Below, piece after piece: positions 1 through 8,506 of a stretch of DNA of 64,000 bases. This DNA comes from SAR116 cluster bacterium AG-355-O21 (GTDB taxonomy: Bacteria > Pseudomonadota > Alphaproteobacteria > Thalassobaculales > Thalassobaculaceae). The stretch lies in contig QCEM01000002.1 in assembly GCA_003280605.1 (NCBI GenBank), forward strand, positions 1-64,000, written 5' to 3'. The translations under genes and the position numbers were made by a program. Positions within the stretch are counted from its first letter, which is position 1; each line of letters starts with the position of its first letter. The notes beneath the pieces are model-generated. The model was given only the letters and a program-made list of their open reading frames with translations, ran no database searches and was not told the DNA's origin.

Positions 1-1011
1 GGTTGCCAGATAGTCCAGGCGCAGTGCGCCGCGCTCGCTGACCGAGGGCGACCGGCGAAAGCCGATCGTCGGTTTTTGATCGGCGATAACCGATAGGGTC
101 CAGCTGCTGTGGCGGTCACCATCAAGGCTGATTTCATAGCTGCCGCTGTTGGCAACAATCGACGTTAATTGATAACTGTCGTCACCGGCGCTTTCAAAAA
201 CCTGTTCTGATTGCCCGGCTTGGTTTTTGATGGTCAGCACCGGCGCTGTGTCGGCACCGCTGACCTTGGCGAAAAAGGCGCTGCCAATGGCAATCTCCTG
301 GTTGGCAGGTTCTGCCGCCGGGAGGTCATCTGTCGTCGCCTTTTGGCGGCTCAGTAAAACCGGGGTTAAGCGTGTATATGCCGGTGGATTAACCCAAACA
401 TCAACAACCGCAGGCGGCTTTTGCGGACCAAAGTCCAGGTTCACCGACACCGCATTAATAATGTGCTGACGGCCGTCCTGGCCGCCGACAATCAAACCAG
501 CCGCCAGCACCAGTAAGGCCAGTCCAACGATGCCAAATTGATCCTTGGCCGCTAACATCGGCCGTGGCGTGCCGGCACGCAGCAGCGCTGTTTGTTGCGC
601 CAAACGGGCCTGATGCGCCTGCCAAAGGGCGACGCTTAAGGGGCCGGCGGTGACCGCATGATCTTCAAGTTGGGTGATCGGCCGATGGGGCAGGCCGCTG
701 GCCTGCTCGACGCGCCGCCGAATGGCCTGTGCCTTTGGCCAGCGCAGGGTAATGATAAAATATCGCAGACTGAAAGCGGCACTGACCGCAAAACCGATCA
801 GCAGTGCCAATTGCCCCCAACCGCCGGTTATCTGACCTAGGCTTTGCGGCAGCGTCAAAAGGGCAATGCCGAGAAAACCGATCAGCACGACGGCAAGCGG
901 CAGCCCTGCGCCCAGCAGTGCTTCGCATTTCAAGACCACGGCGGCACGGCGTTTTGCGGCTTCAGCTGCCGCCGTCTGGCGTGCTACCCCATCAAGGGCC
1001 CGCTTCGTCAT
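1..1011 (-). CDS. DUF4175 / TIGR02302 family membrane protein (partial, C-terminus beyond window)
   Basis: Reading leftwards from an ATG at 1011 gives 337 open codons that run off the left edge, so the C-terminal part is missing. The visible part has two closely spaced hydrophobic segments around residues 32-80, a basic linker, the segment 'QASGLPHRPITQLED' near residue 105, a third membrane span around 160-175 and a proline-rich start of a periplasmic region ('VWVNPPAYTRLTP'). These features match the large alphaproteobacterial family TIGR02302/DUF4175, whose function is unknown. It follows lysA by about 80 bases on the same strand, the usual position for this family. The in-frame stop eight codons after the lysA end limits the start to this ATG; no good ribosome binding site precedes it. 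A short out-of-frame reading frame (992-1060) overlaps the start. Confidence 0.82.
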   Translation of the reverse strand, partial: MTKRALDGVARQTAAAEAAKRRAAVVLKCEALLGAGLPLAVVLIGFLGIALLTLPQSLGQITGGWGQLALLIGFAVSAAFSLRYFIITLRWPKAQAIRRRVEQASGLPHRPITQLEDHAVTAGPLSVALWQAHQARLAQQTALLRAGTPRPMLAAKDQFGIVGLALLVLAAGLIVGGQDGRQHIINAVSVNLDFGPQKPPAVVDVWVNPPAYTRLTPVLLSRQKATTDDLPAAEPANQEIAIGSAFFAKVSGADTAPVLTIKNQAGQSEQVFESAGDDSYQLTSIVANSGSYEISLDGDRHSSWTLSVIADQKPTIGFRRSPSVSERGALRLDYLAT

Positions 1012-1060
1012 CGTTGTCGCCTTCTGGCACCAGCGCGGGACCCAATTCCCGCGCCTTCAT
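992..1060 (-). other. Possible 22-codon leader ORF overlapping the DUF4175 start
   Basis: An ATG at 1060, preceded by AAAGG-like purines, opens a 22-codon frame. It begins MKARELG, is rich in acidic residues at its end, and stops inside the DUF4175 gene. It lies between lysA and DUF4175 and could couple translation of the two, or mean nothing. No family is recognised. Confidence 0.25.
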
Positions 1061-1091
1061 CCTTTGAAAGTCGGTTGCCGGTGCCCAGAGG

Positions 1092-2363
1092 TCAAGGTTT
1101 AGTTTTATCCAGCCAGTCCGGCAGACTGTCGCGGGCCAGCATCTCCGCATAACTCATCCGTGGGCGGATAATATGGAAACGCGCGTAATCAACCAGAACT
1201 TCTGGGATCAATGGCCGTGAGTTATAGGTTGAGGACATCACCGCGCCATAGGCACCGGCACCCATCACGGCCAATAAATCGCCGGCTTTGGCTGGTTGCA
1301 TCAGCCGGCTTTTGGCAAAATAGTCGCCACTTTCACAAATCGGCCCAACCACGTCGATGAGGCGGGCATCGCCGCTGCGCTGGGTCAGCGGGCGAATATC
1401 ATGGAAGGCTTCATACAGGGTGGGCCGGATAAGGTCGTTCATGGCCCCGTCGGTAATCACGAAATCGCGCCCTTCACCCTCTTTGACCAATAAAACCTTG
1501 GTCACGAGAACCCCTGCATTACCGGTTAAAAAGCGGCCTGGTTCAATCGAAAGGCGGCAGTCGAGATCGCTGACCGTCGCTTTGATGATGCGGGCGTAAT
1601 CGCTCAGATCAGGCTCGTTTTCAGCATCGTAAACAATGCCTAAGCCACCACCAAGGTCCAGATGATCAATGCTGAAACCCTGCTGCCGCAGGCTAAGTGT
1701 CATTTCACGCAGGTTGCGATAGGCCAGCTCAAATGGCACAAGATTGGTGATCTGCGAGCCAATATGTACCGACATGCTGCGGGCGCTAATGCCATCCATC
1801 GCTGCCGCAGCTTTGAAAAATTCCGGCGCGGCGGCAATGTCGATGCCAAACTTATTTTCTTTGCGTCCGGTGGTGATTTTGGCATGGGTGCCGGCATCAA
1901 CATCCGGATTAACGCGCAGGCCCACAGGTGCCACGCGCTGCATTTTTGTGGCCACCTGGTTTAAGCTGTTAAGTTCGGCAAAACTCTCGACATTGAACTG
2001 CCCAATGCCGTGCTCAAGGGCAAAAGCAAGTTCTTCCTCAGTCTTTGCAACGCCTGCAAAAACAATTTTTTGGGCAGGGACGCCGGCGGCCAGGGCTTGC
2101 CGCAGTTCGCCACCGGAGACGATGTCGGCACCGGCACCTTCGGCCGCTAAGGTGGCGATGATGGCTGGGTTGGAGTTTGCTTTTACGGCATAGAAAATAT
2201 CCACCTTGAGGGCTGCCAAGGCGGTCGCCAGGGCAGCATAGCGGGACCGCAGCGCGGCTGATGAATAGCAGTAAAAAGGTGTGCCGACTTCGGCTGCAAT
2301 ATCGCCCAGAGCCAGGGCTTCCACATGCATATGGCCGTCACGTTCGGTAAATTCAGAACTCAT
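1092..2363 (-). CDS. lysA: Diaminopimelate decarboxylase
   Basis: Catalyses decarboxylation of meso-diaminopimelate to L-lysine, the last step of lysine synthesis, with pyridoxal phosphate. The protein is an alanine-racemase-fold type III PLP enzyme of 423 residues from the ATG at 2363. The PLP lysine is in 'FYAVKAN' (about residue 61), the HIGSQI strand and the glycine-rich phosphate loop 'DLGGGLGI' are present, and the C-terminal 'CESGDYFAK' supplies the substrate/dimer contacts. An upstream in-frame start at 2453 would add 30 residues that read through the preceding lipoprotein gene; the ATG at 2363 has GGAG eight bases before it and starts at the family's usual N-terminus. It is downstream of argH and the small lipoprotein, with a 28-base gap to the latter. 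Confidence 0.96.
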   Translation of the reverse strand: MSSEFTERDGHMHVEALALGDIAAEVGTPFYCYSSAALRSRYAALATALAALKVDIFYAVKANSNPAIIATLAAEGAGADIVSGGELRQALAAGVPAQKIVFAGVAKTEEELAFALEHGIGQFNVESFAELNSLNQVATKMQRVAPVGLRVNPDVDAGTHAKITTGRKENKFGIDIAAAPEFFKAAAAMDGISARSMSVHIGSQITNLVPFELAYRNLREMTLSLRQQGFSIDHLDLGGGLGIVYDAENEPDLSDYARIIKATVSDLDCRLSIEPGRFLTGNAGVLVTKVLLVKEGEGRDFVITDGAMNDLIRPTLYEAFHDIRPLTQRSGDARLIDVVGPICESGDYFAKSRLMQPAKAGDLLAVMGAGAYGAVMSSTYNSRPLIPEVLVDYARFHIIRPRMSYAEMLARDSLPDWLDKTKP

Positions 2364-2391
2364 TCTATGCTCCGCTGCCGACCATGTCGGG

Positions 2392-2553
2392 TTAGGTGGT
2401 TGGGTAACTGCGAGGGTAGGATGTTGGGATGTCGCTGGGTGGCAGCGGGTCACTACGCTTCCCGCAACTTGTCACCGTAACAGTCAATAATACGCCCAGT
2501 ATAATGGCCCCAAGCAGACCGCCCAAGGGTCGTTGTGACGGCTGTCTGCTCAT
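2392..2553 (-). CDS. Small lipoprotein between argH and lysA (LptM-like)
   Basis: A 53-residue reading frame fills the gap between argH and lysA. It starts with a basic N-terminus (MSRQPSQRP), has one hydrophobic stretch (residues 10-28) and a lipobox 'VTSC' with the cysteine at residue 30, followed by '[11 protein letters not shown]'. That is the form of the short lipoproteins found upstream of lysA in many proteobacteria (LptM/YifL type, linked to maturation of the LPS translocon in E. coli); transfer of that role here is inference. Its ATG overlaps the argH stop in an ATGA, so it is probably translated by coupling from argH. Confidence 0.8.
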   Translation of the reverse strand: MSRQPSQRPLGGLLGAIILGVLLTVTVTSCGKRSDPLPPSDIPTSYPRSYPTT

Positions 2554-3980
2554 GCGGCACCATCGAGAAAGCGGCGGCGAGCGGCGGCCACTTGAGCACG
2601 CACATTCTCAGGTGCCGTGCCGCCATAGCTGGTGCGGCTGGCAACCGAGGAATCAACGGTTAGTACGGCGAAAATATCAGCCGTGATGCGGGCTTCCACC
2701 GATTGCATTTCGGCCAGGCTCAGATCGGCAATGTCTTGGCCCTTATCCTCGGCCATTTTCACCAAACTACCGGTCACGTGATGGGCTGCGCGAAACGGCA
2801 TGCCAAGTTCCCGCACCAGCCAATCGGCAAGATCGGTGGCGGTCGGAAAGCCGGCCGCTAAGGACGCACGCATGGCACCGGCGTTCACTGTCAGACCATT
2901 GATCATGCCAATGCTTGCGGCAAGGCAAACAGACAGTGTGTCGGCGGCGTCAAATAAGGGCTCTTTATCTTCTTGCATGTCTTTATTGAAGGCCAGTGGC
3001 AGGCCTTTAATGGTCACCAGCAGCGCGTTCAAGGCACCAACCATGCGGCCGGTTTTACCACGTATCAATTCAGCGGCATCGGCATTCCGCTTTTGTGGCA
3101 TGATCGAGCTGCCGGTGGTAAAGCCATCCGGCAGGCGCACATAATTGAACTGTGCGCTGGTCCAAATGATAAGTTCTTCGGCAAGCCGCGATAAATGGAC
3201 GGCCGTGAGCGCAGCCGTGGACAGAAATTCGATCACGAAATCGCGGTCCGAGACAGCATCTAAAGAGTTTGCCGACGGCCCATCAAAGCCGAGTGCGGCG
3301 GCGGTGGCATGGCGATCAATTGGAAATGACGTGCCGGCCAGGGCAGCGGCCCCAAGCGGCGATTGATTCATCCGTTGGCGGGCATCGGCAAAGCGGCTGC
3401 GATCGCGGCCAAACATCTCCACATAGGCCAACATGTGGTGACCAAAGGTCACGGGTTGGGCGGTTTGAAGATGGGTGAACCCCGGCATCACGGTTGCAGC
3501 ATGGCGATCGGCTTGGCTGATTAAGGCTGCTTGTAAAGCTTGCAGTTGGCCGTCCATGGCGTCGATTGCGGCCCGCACCCACAGCCGAAAATCAGTGGCA
3601 ACCTGGTCATTTCGAGAGCGGCCCGTATGCAAGCGGCCGGCGGCATCGCCAATTTTGTCTTTCAGCCGCGCCTCAACATTCATATGGATGTCTTCCAGGC
3701 TTCGCAAAAAGGTGAATTGACCGGCCGCAATTTCTGCCGCAATTTCTTGCAAGCCTTGGTCAATTGCCTGGCCATCTTCTGCGCTGATGATGTTTTGAGC
3801 AACCAGCATGGCAGCATGTGCGCGGGAGCCGGCAATGTCCTCGGCGAAAAAACGTTGGTCAAAATCGATCGACGGATTAATGGCGTCCATGACTTGATCG
3901 GGTCCACTTTCAAAGCGACCGCCCCATATTTGACTTGCAGGGGCTGAATTGGCCTTTGGTGCGTCGTCATATTCACTCAT
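2550..3980 (-). CDS. argH: Argininosuccinate lyase
   Basis: Splits argininosuccinate into arginine and fumarate, the last step of arginine synthesis. The protein belongs to the fumarase/aspartase superfamily, with 476 residues from the ATG at 3980. The superfamily signature '[16 protein letters not shown]' carries the catalytic serine loop, and '[13 protein letters not shown]' and '[11 protein letters not shown]' give the two other conserved active-site segments. An upstream in-frame start at 4019 adds 13 unlikely residues; the ATG at 3980 has AAGGA about ten bases upstream. The tlpA-like gene starts divergently within a few bases, so both promoters must lie inside the opposite gene or be very compact. 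argG is far away at 33.7 kb. Confidence 0.96.
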   Translation of the reverse strand: MSEYDDAPKANSAPASQIWGGRFESGPDQVMDAINPSIDFDQRFFAEDIAGSRAHAAMLVAQNIISAEDGQAIDQGLQEIAAEIAAGQFTFLRSLEDIHMNVEARLKDKIGDAAGRLHTGRSRNDQVATDFRLWVRAAIDAMDGQLQALQAALISQADRHAATVMPGFTHLQTAQPVTFGHHMLAYVEMFGRDRSRFADARQRMNQSPLGAAALAGTSFPIDRHATAAALGFDGPSANSLDAVSDRDFVIEFLSTAALTAVHLSRLAEELIIWTSAQFNYVRLPDGFTTGSSIMPQKRNADAAELIRGKTGRMVGALNALLVTIKGLPLAFNKDMQEDKEPLFDAADTLSVCLAASIGMINGLTVNAGAMRASLAAGFPTATDLADWLVRELGMPFRAAHHVTGSLVKMAEDKGQDIADLSLAEMQSVEARITADIFAVLTVDSSVASRTSYGGTAPENVRAQVAAARRRFLDGAA

Positions 3981-3992
3981 GTGAGGTATTCC

Positions 3993-4592
3993 TTGGTTAA
4001 CATCGATCAAAAACCACAACGGCTCCCTGGTCGCCGGATCGTGATTGCCGGTGCAGCGTTGGTAGCCGTGGTGGTGGCCATGCTAGCCTTACAACCGGTC
4101 TTGTTCCAATCAGGACCACCAAATATCGGCGCGATGGAGAAATTTACACCGATCTTGCCGCCGCGTCCTGTTCCAGACGTGGCTTTCATAAGCCCCGATG
4201 GCGCGCCAATCAAGCTTGCTGACAAGGGCGGCCGTGTTCTGTTGGTGAATTTCTGGGCAACCTGGTGTGCGCCCTGTATCCGAGAGCTGCCGGCATTGGC
4301 GGCGTTACAGCGTAAGCTGGATCCAAAAACCAGTGAAGTTGTGCTGATTTCCGTCGACCGCCAGGGCACAAAAGACCCGGCGGCTTTTTTACGGCAACTC
4401 GGGCTTAACGATTTGCGCTCTGCTTTGGATCCGACAAATGCTTTGGTGCGGGCCTTTGCGGCCAAGGGCTTGCCGGTCACCTATTTGATTGATGCTGAGG
4501 GCAAAATTCAAGGTCAGGTCGTCGGCGACGCCGAGTGGGACAGCGCCGAAGCAGTTGACCTTGTGCACTACTATTTAGCGCCGGAAAACTAA
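3993..4592 (+). CDS. TlpA-like membrane-anchored thioredoxin
   Basis: A periplasm-facing thiol-disulfide oxidoreductase of the TlpA/ResA/redoxin group, about 200 residues. It has an N-terminal signal anchor (about residues 15-36, '[18 protein letters not shown]') and a thioredoxin fold with the active site 'WCAPC' inside '[19 protein letters not shown]', then the cis-proline segment 'GLPVTYLID'. In alphaproteobacteria such proteins serve cytochrome c or cytochrome oxidase assembly; which client applies here is not visible. Two starts fit: GTG at 3981, touching the argH start codon, or TTG at 3993 with GAGG six bases upstream; I chose TTG. A TlpA gene beside argH/lysA is a common alphaproteobacterial arrangement. 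Confidence 0.88.
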   Translation: MVNIDQKPQRLPGRRIVIAGAALVAVVVAMLALQPVLFQSGPPNIGAMEKFTPILPPRPVPDVAFISPDGAPIKLADKGGRVLLVNFWATWCAPCIRELPALAALQRKLDPKTSEVVLISVDRQGTKDPAAFLRQLGLNDLRSALDPTNALVRAFAAKGLPVTYLIDAEGKIQGQVVGDAEWDSAEAVDLVHYYLAPEN

Positions 4593-4801
4593 TGCAGTGT
4601 TACCGCGCGGTCCGGCTTGGATGCCGGCAGGGCAGCGGCTGAGCGGTGCCATGGGCCACGAACAACACTTGCCGTTTCAGCACGTCTCAATGTTAATGCA
4701 TGTAATAAATTGTCAGCAATTGCTTGCGGATCGCCAGCGATATCCGATACCGCTAATTTCAACAGGCCGAGCGCCCGTTTTTGAACCTTTCTGGTCATCA
4801 T
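4589..4801 (-). CDS. Hypothetical small protein
   Basis: About 70 residues starting MMTRKVQKRALGLLKLAVSDIAG. The frame starts at tandem ATGs (4801/4798) preceded by ACGGAGCAG, a fair ribosome binding site; an ATG at 4813 is also in frame. The N-terminal half is a likely amphipathic helix and the C-terminal half is basic and unstructured in appearance. The stop overlaps the tlpA stop convergently. An AT-rich, promoter-like stretch lies just upstream (4830-4858). No family is recognised; it may be a real small gene or chance. Confidence 0.35.
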   Translation of the reverse strand: MMTRKVQKRALGLLKLAVSDIAGDPQAIADNLLHALTLRRAETASVVRGPWHRSAAALPASKPDRAVTLH

Positions 4802-4829
4802 CTGCTCCGTCATTTTGATGGACAGGATG

Positions 4830-4858
4830 TTTTTATATTAAATTTTATTTAATTACAA
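4830..4858 (-). promoter_or_regulatory. AT-rich promoter-like segment before the small hypothetical gene
   Basis: On the minus strand TTGTAA (4858-4853) and TATAAA (4837-4832) are separated by 15 bases, inside about 45 bases of nearly pure A/T in an otherwise GC-rich region. The spacing is shorter than the standard 17; shifting the second box to TAAAAA gives 17. It lies between the hbd stop and the hypothetical gene at 4589-4801. Confidence 0.35.
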
Positions 4859-4873
4859 TATAATTATATATGG

Positions 4874-5752
4874 TCAGCGCGTCGGCACCGGCACGTCGCC
4901 CGAATAGTCATAAAACCCTCGGCCAGACTTCCGGCCAACCCAGCCGGCTTCAACATATTTGACCAGCAAAGGACAGGGCCGGTACTTGCTATCGGCCAGG
5001 CCGTCGTAAAGCACATGCATGACCGCCAGGCAGGTATCCAAACCAATAAAATCAGCAAGTTCAAGTGGCCCCATGGGGTGATTGGCACCCAGTTTCATGG
5101 CGGTATCAATTGACTGCACCGAGCCGACGCCCTCATACAAGGTGTAGACGGCCTCATTGATCATCGGCAGTAAAATGCGGTTAACGATAAAGGCCGGGAA
5201 ATCTTCTGCGACAGCGACGGTTTTACGAAGCCGGCCGGCCAAGTCATTGAAGGATTCGAATGTGGGCTGGTCGGTGGCGATGCCACGGATGATTTCAACC
5301 AATTTCATGACCGGCACCGGGTTCATGAAATGCAAACCAATGAACCGTTCCGGCCGATCGGTGGTTGCCGCCAACCGTGTGATGGAGATCGACGACGTGT
5401 TGGAAGCGATCAACGCCTGATCATGCAAATGTGGCACCAGGGTTTTGAAAATTTGGCGTTTAATGTCCTCATTTTCAGTTGCCGCTTCGACCACCGCATC
5501 ACTGGACCCAAAGGCGGCATAATCCGTTGTCGTGGTGATCCGCTCGATTGCGGCACTGACCTCGGTTTCGCTGATTCGGCCTCTGGCAACCTGCCGGTCA
5601 AGGTTGCTGCTGATGCTCTCCACGGCTTTATCAAGAACCGTTTGTTCAATATCCAGAAGGGTTACATCAAGCCCGGCGAGGGCACAGACATGGGCAATGC
5701 CGCTGCCCATTTGACCCGCACCAATCACGCCAATTTGTTGTATCATCGCCAC
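4874..5752 (-). CDS. 3-hydroxybutyryl-CoA dehydrogenase
   Basis: Interconverts acetoacetyl-CoA and 3-hydroxybutyryl-CoA with NAD(P)H. It has 292 residues, the normal length of the single-domain Hbd/PaaH type. The N-terminal Rossmann motif 'GAGQMGSGIA' binds the dinucleotide, the catalytic histidine lies in 'LHFMNPVPVMKLVEII', and the C-terminal helical domain has 'GANHPMGPLELADFIGLD' and ends with 'VGRKSGRGFYDY'. It is last in a minus-strand series after etfB and etfA. With the pathway genes further upstream, a role in butyryl/crotonyl-CoA metabolism fits better than general fatty-acid oxidation, but the sequence does not settle the chain length. Confidence 0.93.
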   Translation of the reverse strand: MAMIQQIGVIGAGQMGSGIAHVCALAGLDVTLLDIEQTVLDKAVESISSNLDRQVARGRISETEVSAAIERITTTTDYAAFGSSDAVVEAATENEDIKRQIFKTLVPHLHDQALIASNTSSISITRLAATTDRPERFIGLHFMNPVPVMKLVEIIRGIATDQPTFESFNDLAGRLRKTVAVAEDFPAFIVNRILLPMINEAVYTLYEGVGSVQSIDTAMKLGANHPMGPLELADFIGLDTCLAVMHVLYDGLADSKYRPCPLLVKYVEAGWVGRKSGRGFYDYSGDVPVPTR

Positions 5753-5814
5753 TGCTTCCGTTTTTTAGGTGCCTGCAGGACCCATGAAGTCACGCGCGCT
5801 GCAGGCCACCCAGA

Positions 5815-6753
5815 TTAGCTTTTGTCGAGTTCAGAGCTCAATTCAGGCACCGCATTGAACAGATCGGCAACCAAGCCATAGTCAGCAACTTGGAAGATCG
5901 GCGCTTCCTCGTCCTTGTTGATGGCGACAATGACTTTGGAATCTTTCATGCCGGCGAGATGCTGAATCGCGCCGGAAATACCAACGGCCACGTAAAGATC
6001 CGGCGCAACCACTTTGCCGGTTTGGCCAACCTGATAATCGTTCGGCACAAAGCCGGCATCAACCGCCGCCCGTGATGCACCGACGGCAGCGCCGAGTTTA
6101 TCGGCAACAGCTTCTAAAATCGGGAAGTTATCACCGGACTGCATGCCGCGACCACCTGAAATCACGATCGAGGCGCTGGTCAGCTCGGGCCGCTCCGAGC
6201 TGCTCAGTTCAGCACCGACATAGCTGGATAGACCCTGGTCGCCTTTTGCGCTCACGGCCTCAATCACGGCTGCGCCGCCGTCAGCGGCAACCGCTTCAAA
6301 GCCCGTTGTCCGCACCGTGATGACTTTAATAGCTTCTGCCGATTTGACGGTTGCCATAGCGTTACCGGCATAAATCGGCCGCACAAAGGTATCGCCGTCA
6401 ACAATCGCCGCAATGTCGGAAATTTGCATGACGTCCAACAGTGCTGCAACCCGTGGCATGATGTTTTTGCCATTTGAGGTTGCCGGTGCCAACACATGGC
6501 TGTAACCGCTGGCAAGATCCACAATCAAGGGCGCAACATTTTCTGCCAGGGTACTTTCATACTCAGCGCTATCGGCGCTCAATACTTTCGCCACGCCGCT
6601 GATTTTGCTGGCGGCCTCGGCGGCACTTGCCGAACCATTGCCGGCAACCAGCAGATGCACGTCACCGCCAAGCTCACCGGCGGCGGCAACAGCATTGAGG
6701 GTGGCAGGTTTGATTTCCGCATTATCGTGTTCAGCGATGACTAAAACGCTCAT
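5815..6753 (-). CDS. etfA: Electron transfer flavoprotein alpha subunit
   Basis: FAD-binding subunit of ETF, which takes electrons from acyl-CoA dehydrogenases and passes them to ETF:quinone oxidoreductase. It has 312 residues, full length. The N-terminal domain starts 'SVLVIAEHDNAEIKPATL', and the C-terminal FAD domain shows 'ISGGRGMQSGDNF', 'GQTGKVVAPDLY' and 'GISGAIQHLAGMKDSKVIVAIN', all ETF-alpha hallmarks. One base separates the end of etfB from its start. The methylsuccinyl-CoA dehydrogenase further upstream in the same orientation is a plausible electron donor. Confidence 0.96.
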   Translation of the reverse strand: MSVLVIAEHDNAEIKPATLNAVAAAGELGGDVHLLVAGNGSASAAEAASKISGVAKVLSADSAEYESTLAENVAPLIVDLASGYSHVLAPATSNGKNIMPRVAALLDVMQISDIAAIVDGDTFVRPIYAGNAMATVKSAEAIKVITVRTTGFEAVAADGGAAVIEAVSAKGDQGLSSYVGAELSSSERPELTSASIVISGGRGMQSGDNFPILEAVADKLGAAVGASRAAVDAGFVPNDYQVGQTGKVVAPDLYVAVGISGAIQHLAGMKDSKVIVAINKDEEAPIFQVADYGLVADLFNAVPELSSELDKS

Positions 6754-6754
6754 A

Positions 6755-7504
6755 TCAGATCACCTTTGCTTCATTTCGTAGTTTTTCGACAAGAGCAGCC
6801 ACATCCTCGACCATTTGACCTGCGTCGCGGGTCGCGGGCTCCTCGACTTTAAGGGTTTCCAGGCGCGGTGCCGGATCAACGCCCAGATCGCCCGGGGCGA
6901 CCTGATCAATCGGCTTTTTCTTGGCCTTCATGATGTTTGGCAGTGAGGCGTAGCGCGGCTCATTCAAGCGCAGATCCGAGGTCACCACGGCCGGCATTTT
7001 GAGTTGAACCGTCTGCAGACCGCCGTCAACCTCGCGGGTGACATGGATCGCGTCGCCCTCAACCTCTAATTTTGAGGCAAAAGTACCCTGCGACCAGCCC
7101 AGCAACGCCGATAGCATTTGACCGGTTTGATTGCAGTCATCGTCAATCGCTTGTTTGCCGACGATGACCAGGCCCGGCGCTTCTTTATCGACCAGTGCTT
7201 TCAACATCTTTGCAACCGCCAGAGGCTCTGTATCGCCGTCATGGAGCACATGGATGCCACGATCCGCACCCATCGCCAGGGCGGTTCGAATGGTTTCTTG
7301 GCATTGTTGCGGACCGACCGAGACGGCAACAATCTCATCAACTTTGCCGGCCTCTTTCAGGCGGATTGCCTCTTCAACGGAAATTTCATCAAAGGGGTTC
7401 ATCGACATTTTCACATTGGCCAGCTCAACGCCGCTTTTGTCGGCTTTGACTCGTACCTTAACGTTATAATCGATAACCCGTTTCACGGGCACCAAGACTT
7501 TCAT
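6755..7504 (-). CDS. etfB: Electron transfer flavoprotein beta subunit
   Basis: Partner of EtfA; carries the AMP site and the recognition loop that docks on dehydrogenases. It has 249 residues, full length. The start '[19 protein letters not shown]', '[18 protein letters not shown]', the AMP-binding segment '[16 protein letters not shown]' and the docking region '[21 protein letters not shown]' are all present. The two genes are separated by one base and are surely co-transcribed. About 146 bases lie between etfB and the adenosyltransferase gene upstream. Confidence 0.96.
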   Translation of the reverse strand: MKVLVPVKRVIDYNVKVRVKADKSGVELANVKMSMNPFDEISVEEAIRLKEAGKVDEIVAVSVGPQQCQETIRTALAMGADRGIHVLHDGDTEPLAVAKMLKALVDKEAPGLVIVGKQAIDDDCNQTGQMLSALLGWSQGTFASKLEVEGDAIHVTREVDGGLQTVQLKMPAVVTSDLRLNEPRYASLPNIMKAKKKPIDQVAPGDLGVDPAPRLETLKVEEPATRDAGQMVEDVAALVEKLRNEAKVI

Positions 7505-7650
7505 CAGACTTCCTCGTGGTTAGGGCGCATCGGCGCCAAAGTAACATTCCATTGAGGTGTGTAGGTTAAGCATTCGAAGCCGTCAAGCGACGCTGCGGCG
7601 GCGGCCCTAAAAAACGCTGCCTGACCAACCGCCCTCAAAAAGCTGTGCGG

Positions 7651-8277
7651 TTATTCGGCGTTGTCACGATGTGCCCCTGGAATCCAGAGGACGTCTTCTG
7701 CGCCGTCGGCATTTAAATGCCGCGCCAAGACAAAGAAAAAATCCGACAGTCGATTGATGTAGGCCAGCGCAACGCCGTTAATCGGGGCTTCAGCATTCAA
7801 TGTGGTCATCGCCCGTTCGGCCCGGCGTGCTACCGTCCGGGCCAAATGTGAATAGGCGGCCGCTGCCGAACCACCCGGCAAAATGAAAGATGTCAGCGGT
7901 GCCAGATTGGCATTTAGGCCGTCGATTTCGCGTTCTATCCTGTCGACCTGCGTCTGAATGACGCGCAACAGCGGATATTTTGGATCGGCAATTTCCGGTG
8001 TTGCCAAGTCGGCACCGAGATCAAATAAGTCATTTTGGATACGGCTCAGCATTTCATCAACGGCCGACGGTCCGGGCAGGTTTAGTCGCAGGATACCGAT
8101 CACACTGTTGAGCTCATCGACTTCGCCAAAAGCACTTGGCCGGCCACTGTCTTTACTGACGCGCGCCCCGTCGTTCAGCGAGGTCAGCCCCTTGTCGCCG
8201 CCGCGGGTGTATATTTTATCGAGTTTTACGATCGTTCCGCGCCTTTTACCCTGACTTTTGTAAAGCCATCCACGCAA
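7651..8277 (-). CDS. PduO-type cob(I)alamin adenosyltransferase
   Basis: Transfers the adenosyl group of ATP to cob(I)alamin, giving the coenzyme used by mutases such as ethylmalonyl- and methylmalonyl-CoA mutase. The N-terminal ATP-binding motif 'TRGGDKGLTSLNDGARVSK', the central 'FGEVDELNS', the active-site 'ARTVARRAERAM' and the C-terminal 'YINRLSDFFFVLARHLN' are typical. The usual family start (MVKL...) reads ATC-GTA-AAA here, so no ATG, GTG or TTG lies at the expected place. The nearest accepted codon is TTG at 8277, which adds 16 residues and overlaps the upstream gene by 32 bases. Start therefore uncertain; an ATC start at 8232 is the alternative. Confidence 0.9.
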   Translation of the reverse strand: MRGWLYKSQGKRRGTIVKLDKIYTRGGDKGLTSLNDGARVSKDSGRPSAFGEVDELNSVIGILRLNLPGPSAVDEMLSRIQNDLFDLGADLATPEIADPKYPLLRVIQTQVDRIEREIDGLNANLAPLTSFILPGGSAAAAYSHLARTVARRAERAMTTLNAEAPINGVALAYINRLSDFFFVLARHLNADGAEDVLWIPGAHRDNAE

Positions 8278-8458
8278 TAAAAAAGCCGACTGTTGCCAGT
8301 TGAAAAATGACTCGGTAGCGCATCAACACGTTTGACTGCCGCCGGGCTTTGTCTTGCACCCGGCTCATAATGAACACGCCAGCAACCAGTGAGGCCAACG
8401 TCAAGGCCAGCGAAGTGCCCATGCCGATGATGATTAATATTTCTAACATAACCCTCAT
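8246..8458 (-). CDS. Twin transmembrane (HIG1-like) protein
   Basis: A roughly 70-residue protein with two membrane helices ('LEILIIIGMGTSLALTLASLVAGVFI' split below 20 here: LEILIIIGMGTSLALTLA and the following span; and VIFQLATVGFFIAWMAL) joined by a basic loop 'SRVQDKARRQSNVLMRYR'. The loop sequence and size resemble the hypoxia-induced (HIG1) domain fold, and short proteins of this kind sit directly upstream of the PduO adenosyltransferase and etfBA in many alphaproteobacteria. I chose the ATG at 8458; 8449 is also possible. Its role is unknown; HIG1 proteins elsewhere act with cytochrome oxidase, which is not evidence for the same here. Confidence 0.75.
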   Translation of the reverse strand: MRVMLEILIIIGMGTSLALTLASLVAGVFIMSRVQDKARRQSNVLMRYRVIFQLATVGFFIAWMALQKSG

Positions 8459-8506
8459 ATAGGGCAGCTTTTGTCCAAAGACCAGCCGTGGATGCAAAAA
8501 CCACGC

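Noticed and set aside
7505-7650. Terminator or small RNA between etfB and the adenosyltransferase gene
   Set aside because: There are short A and T runs but no convincing hairpin on either strand.
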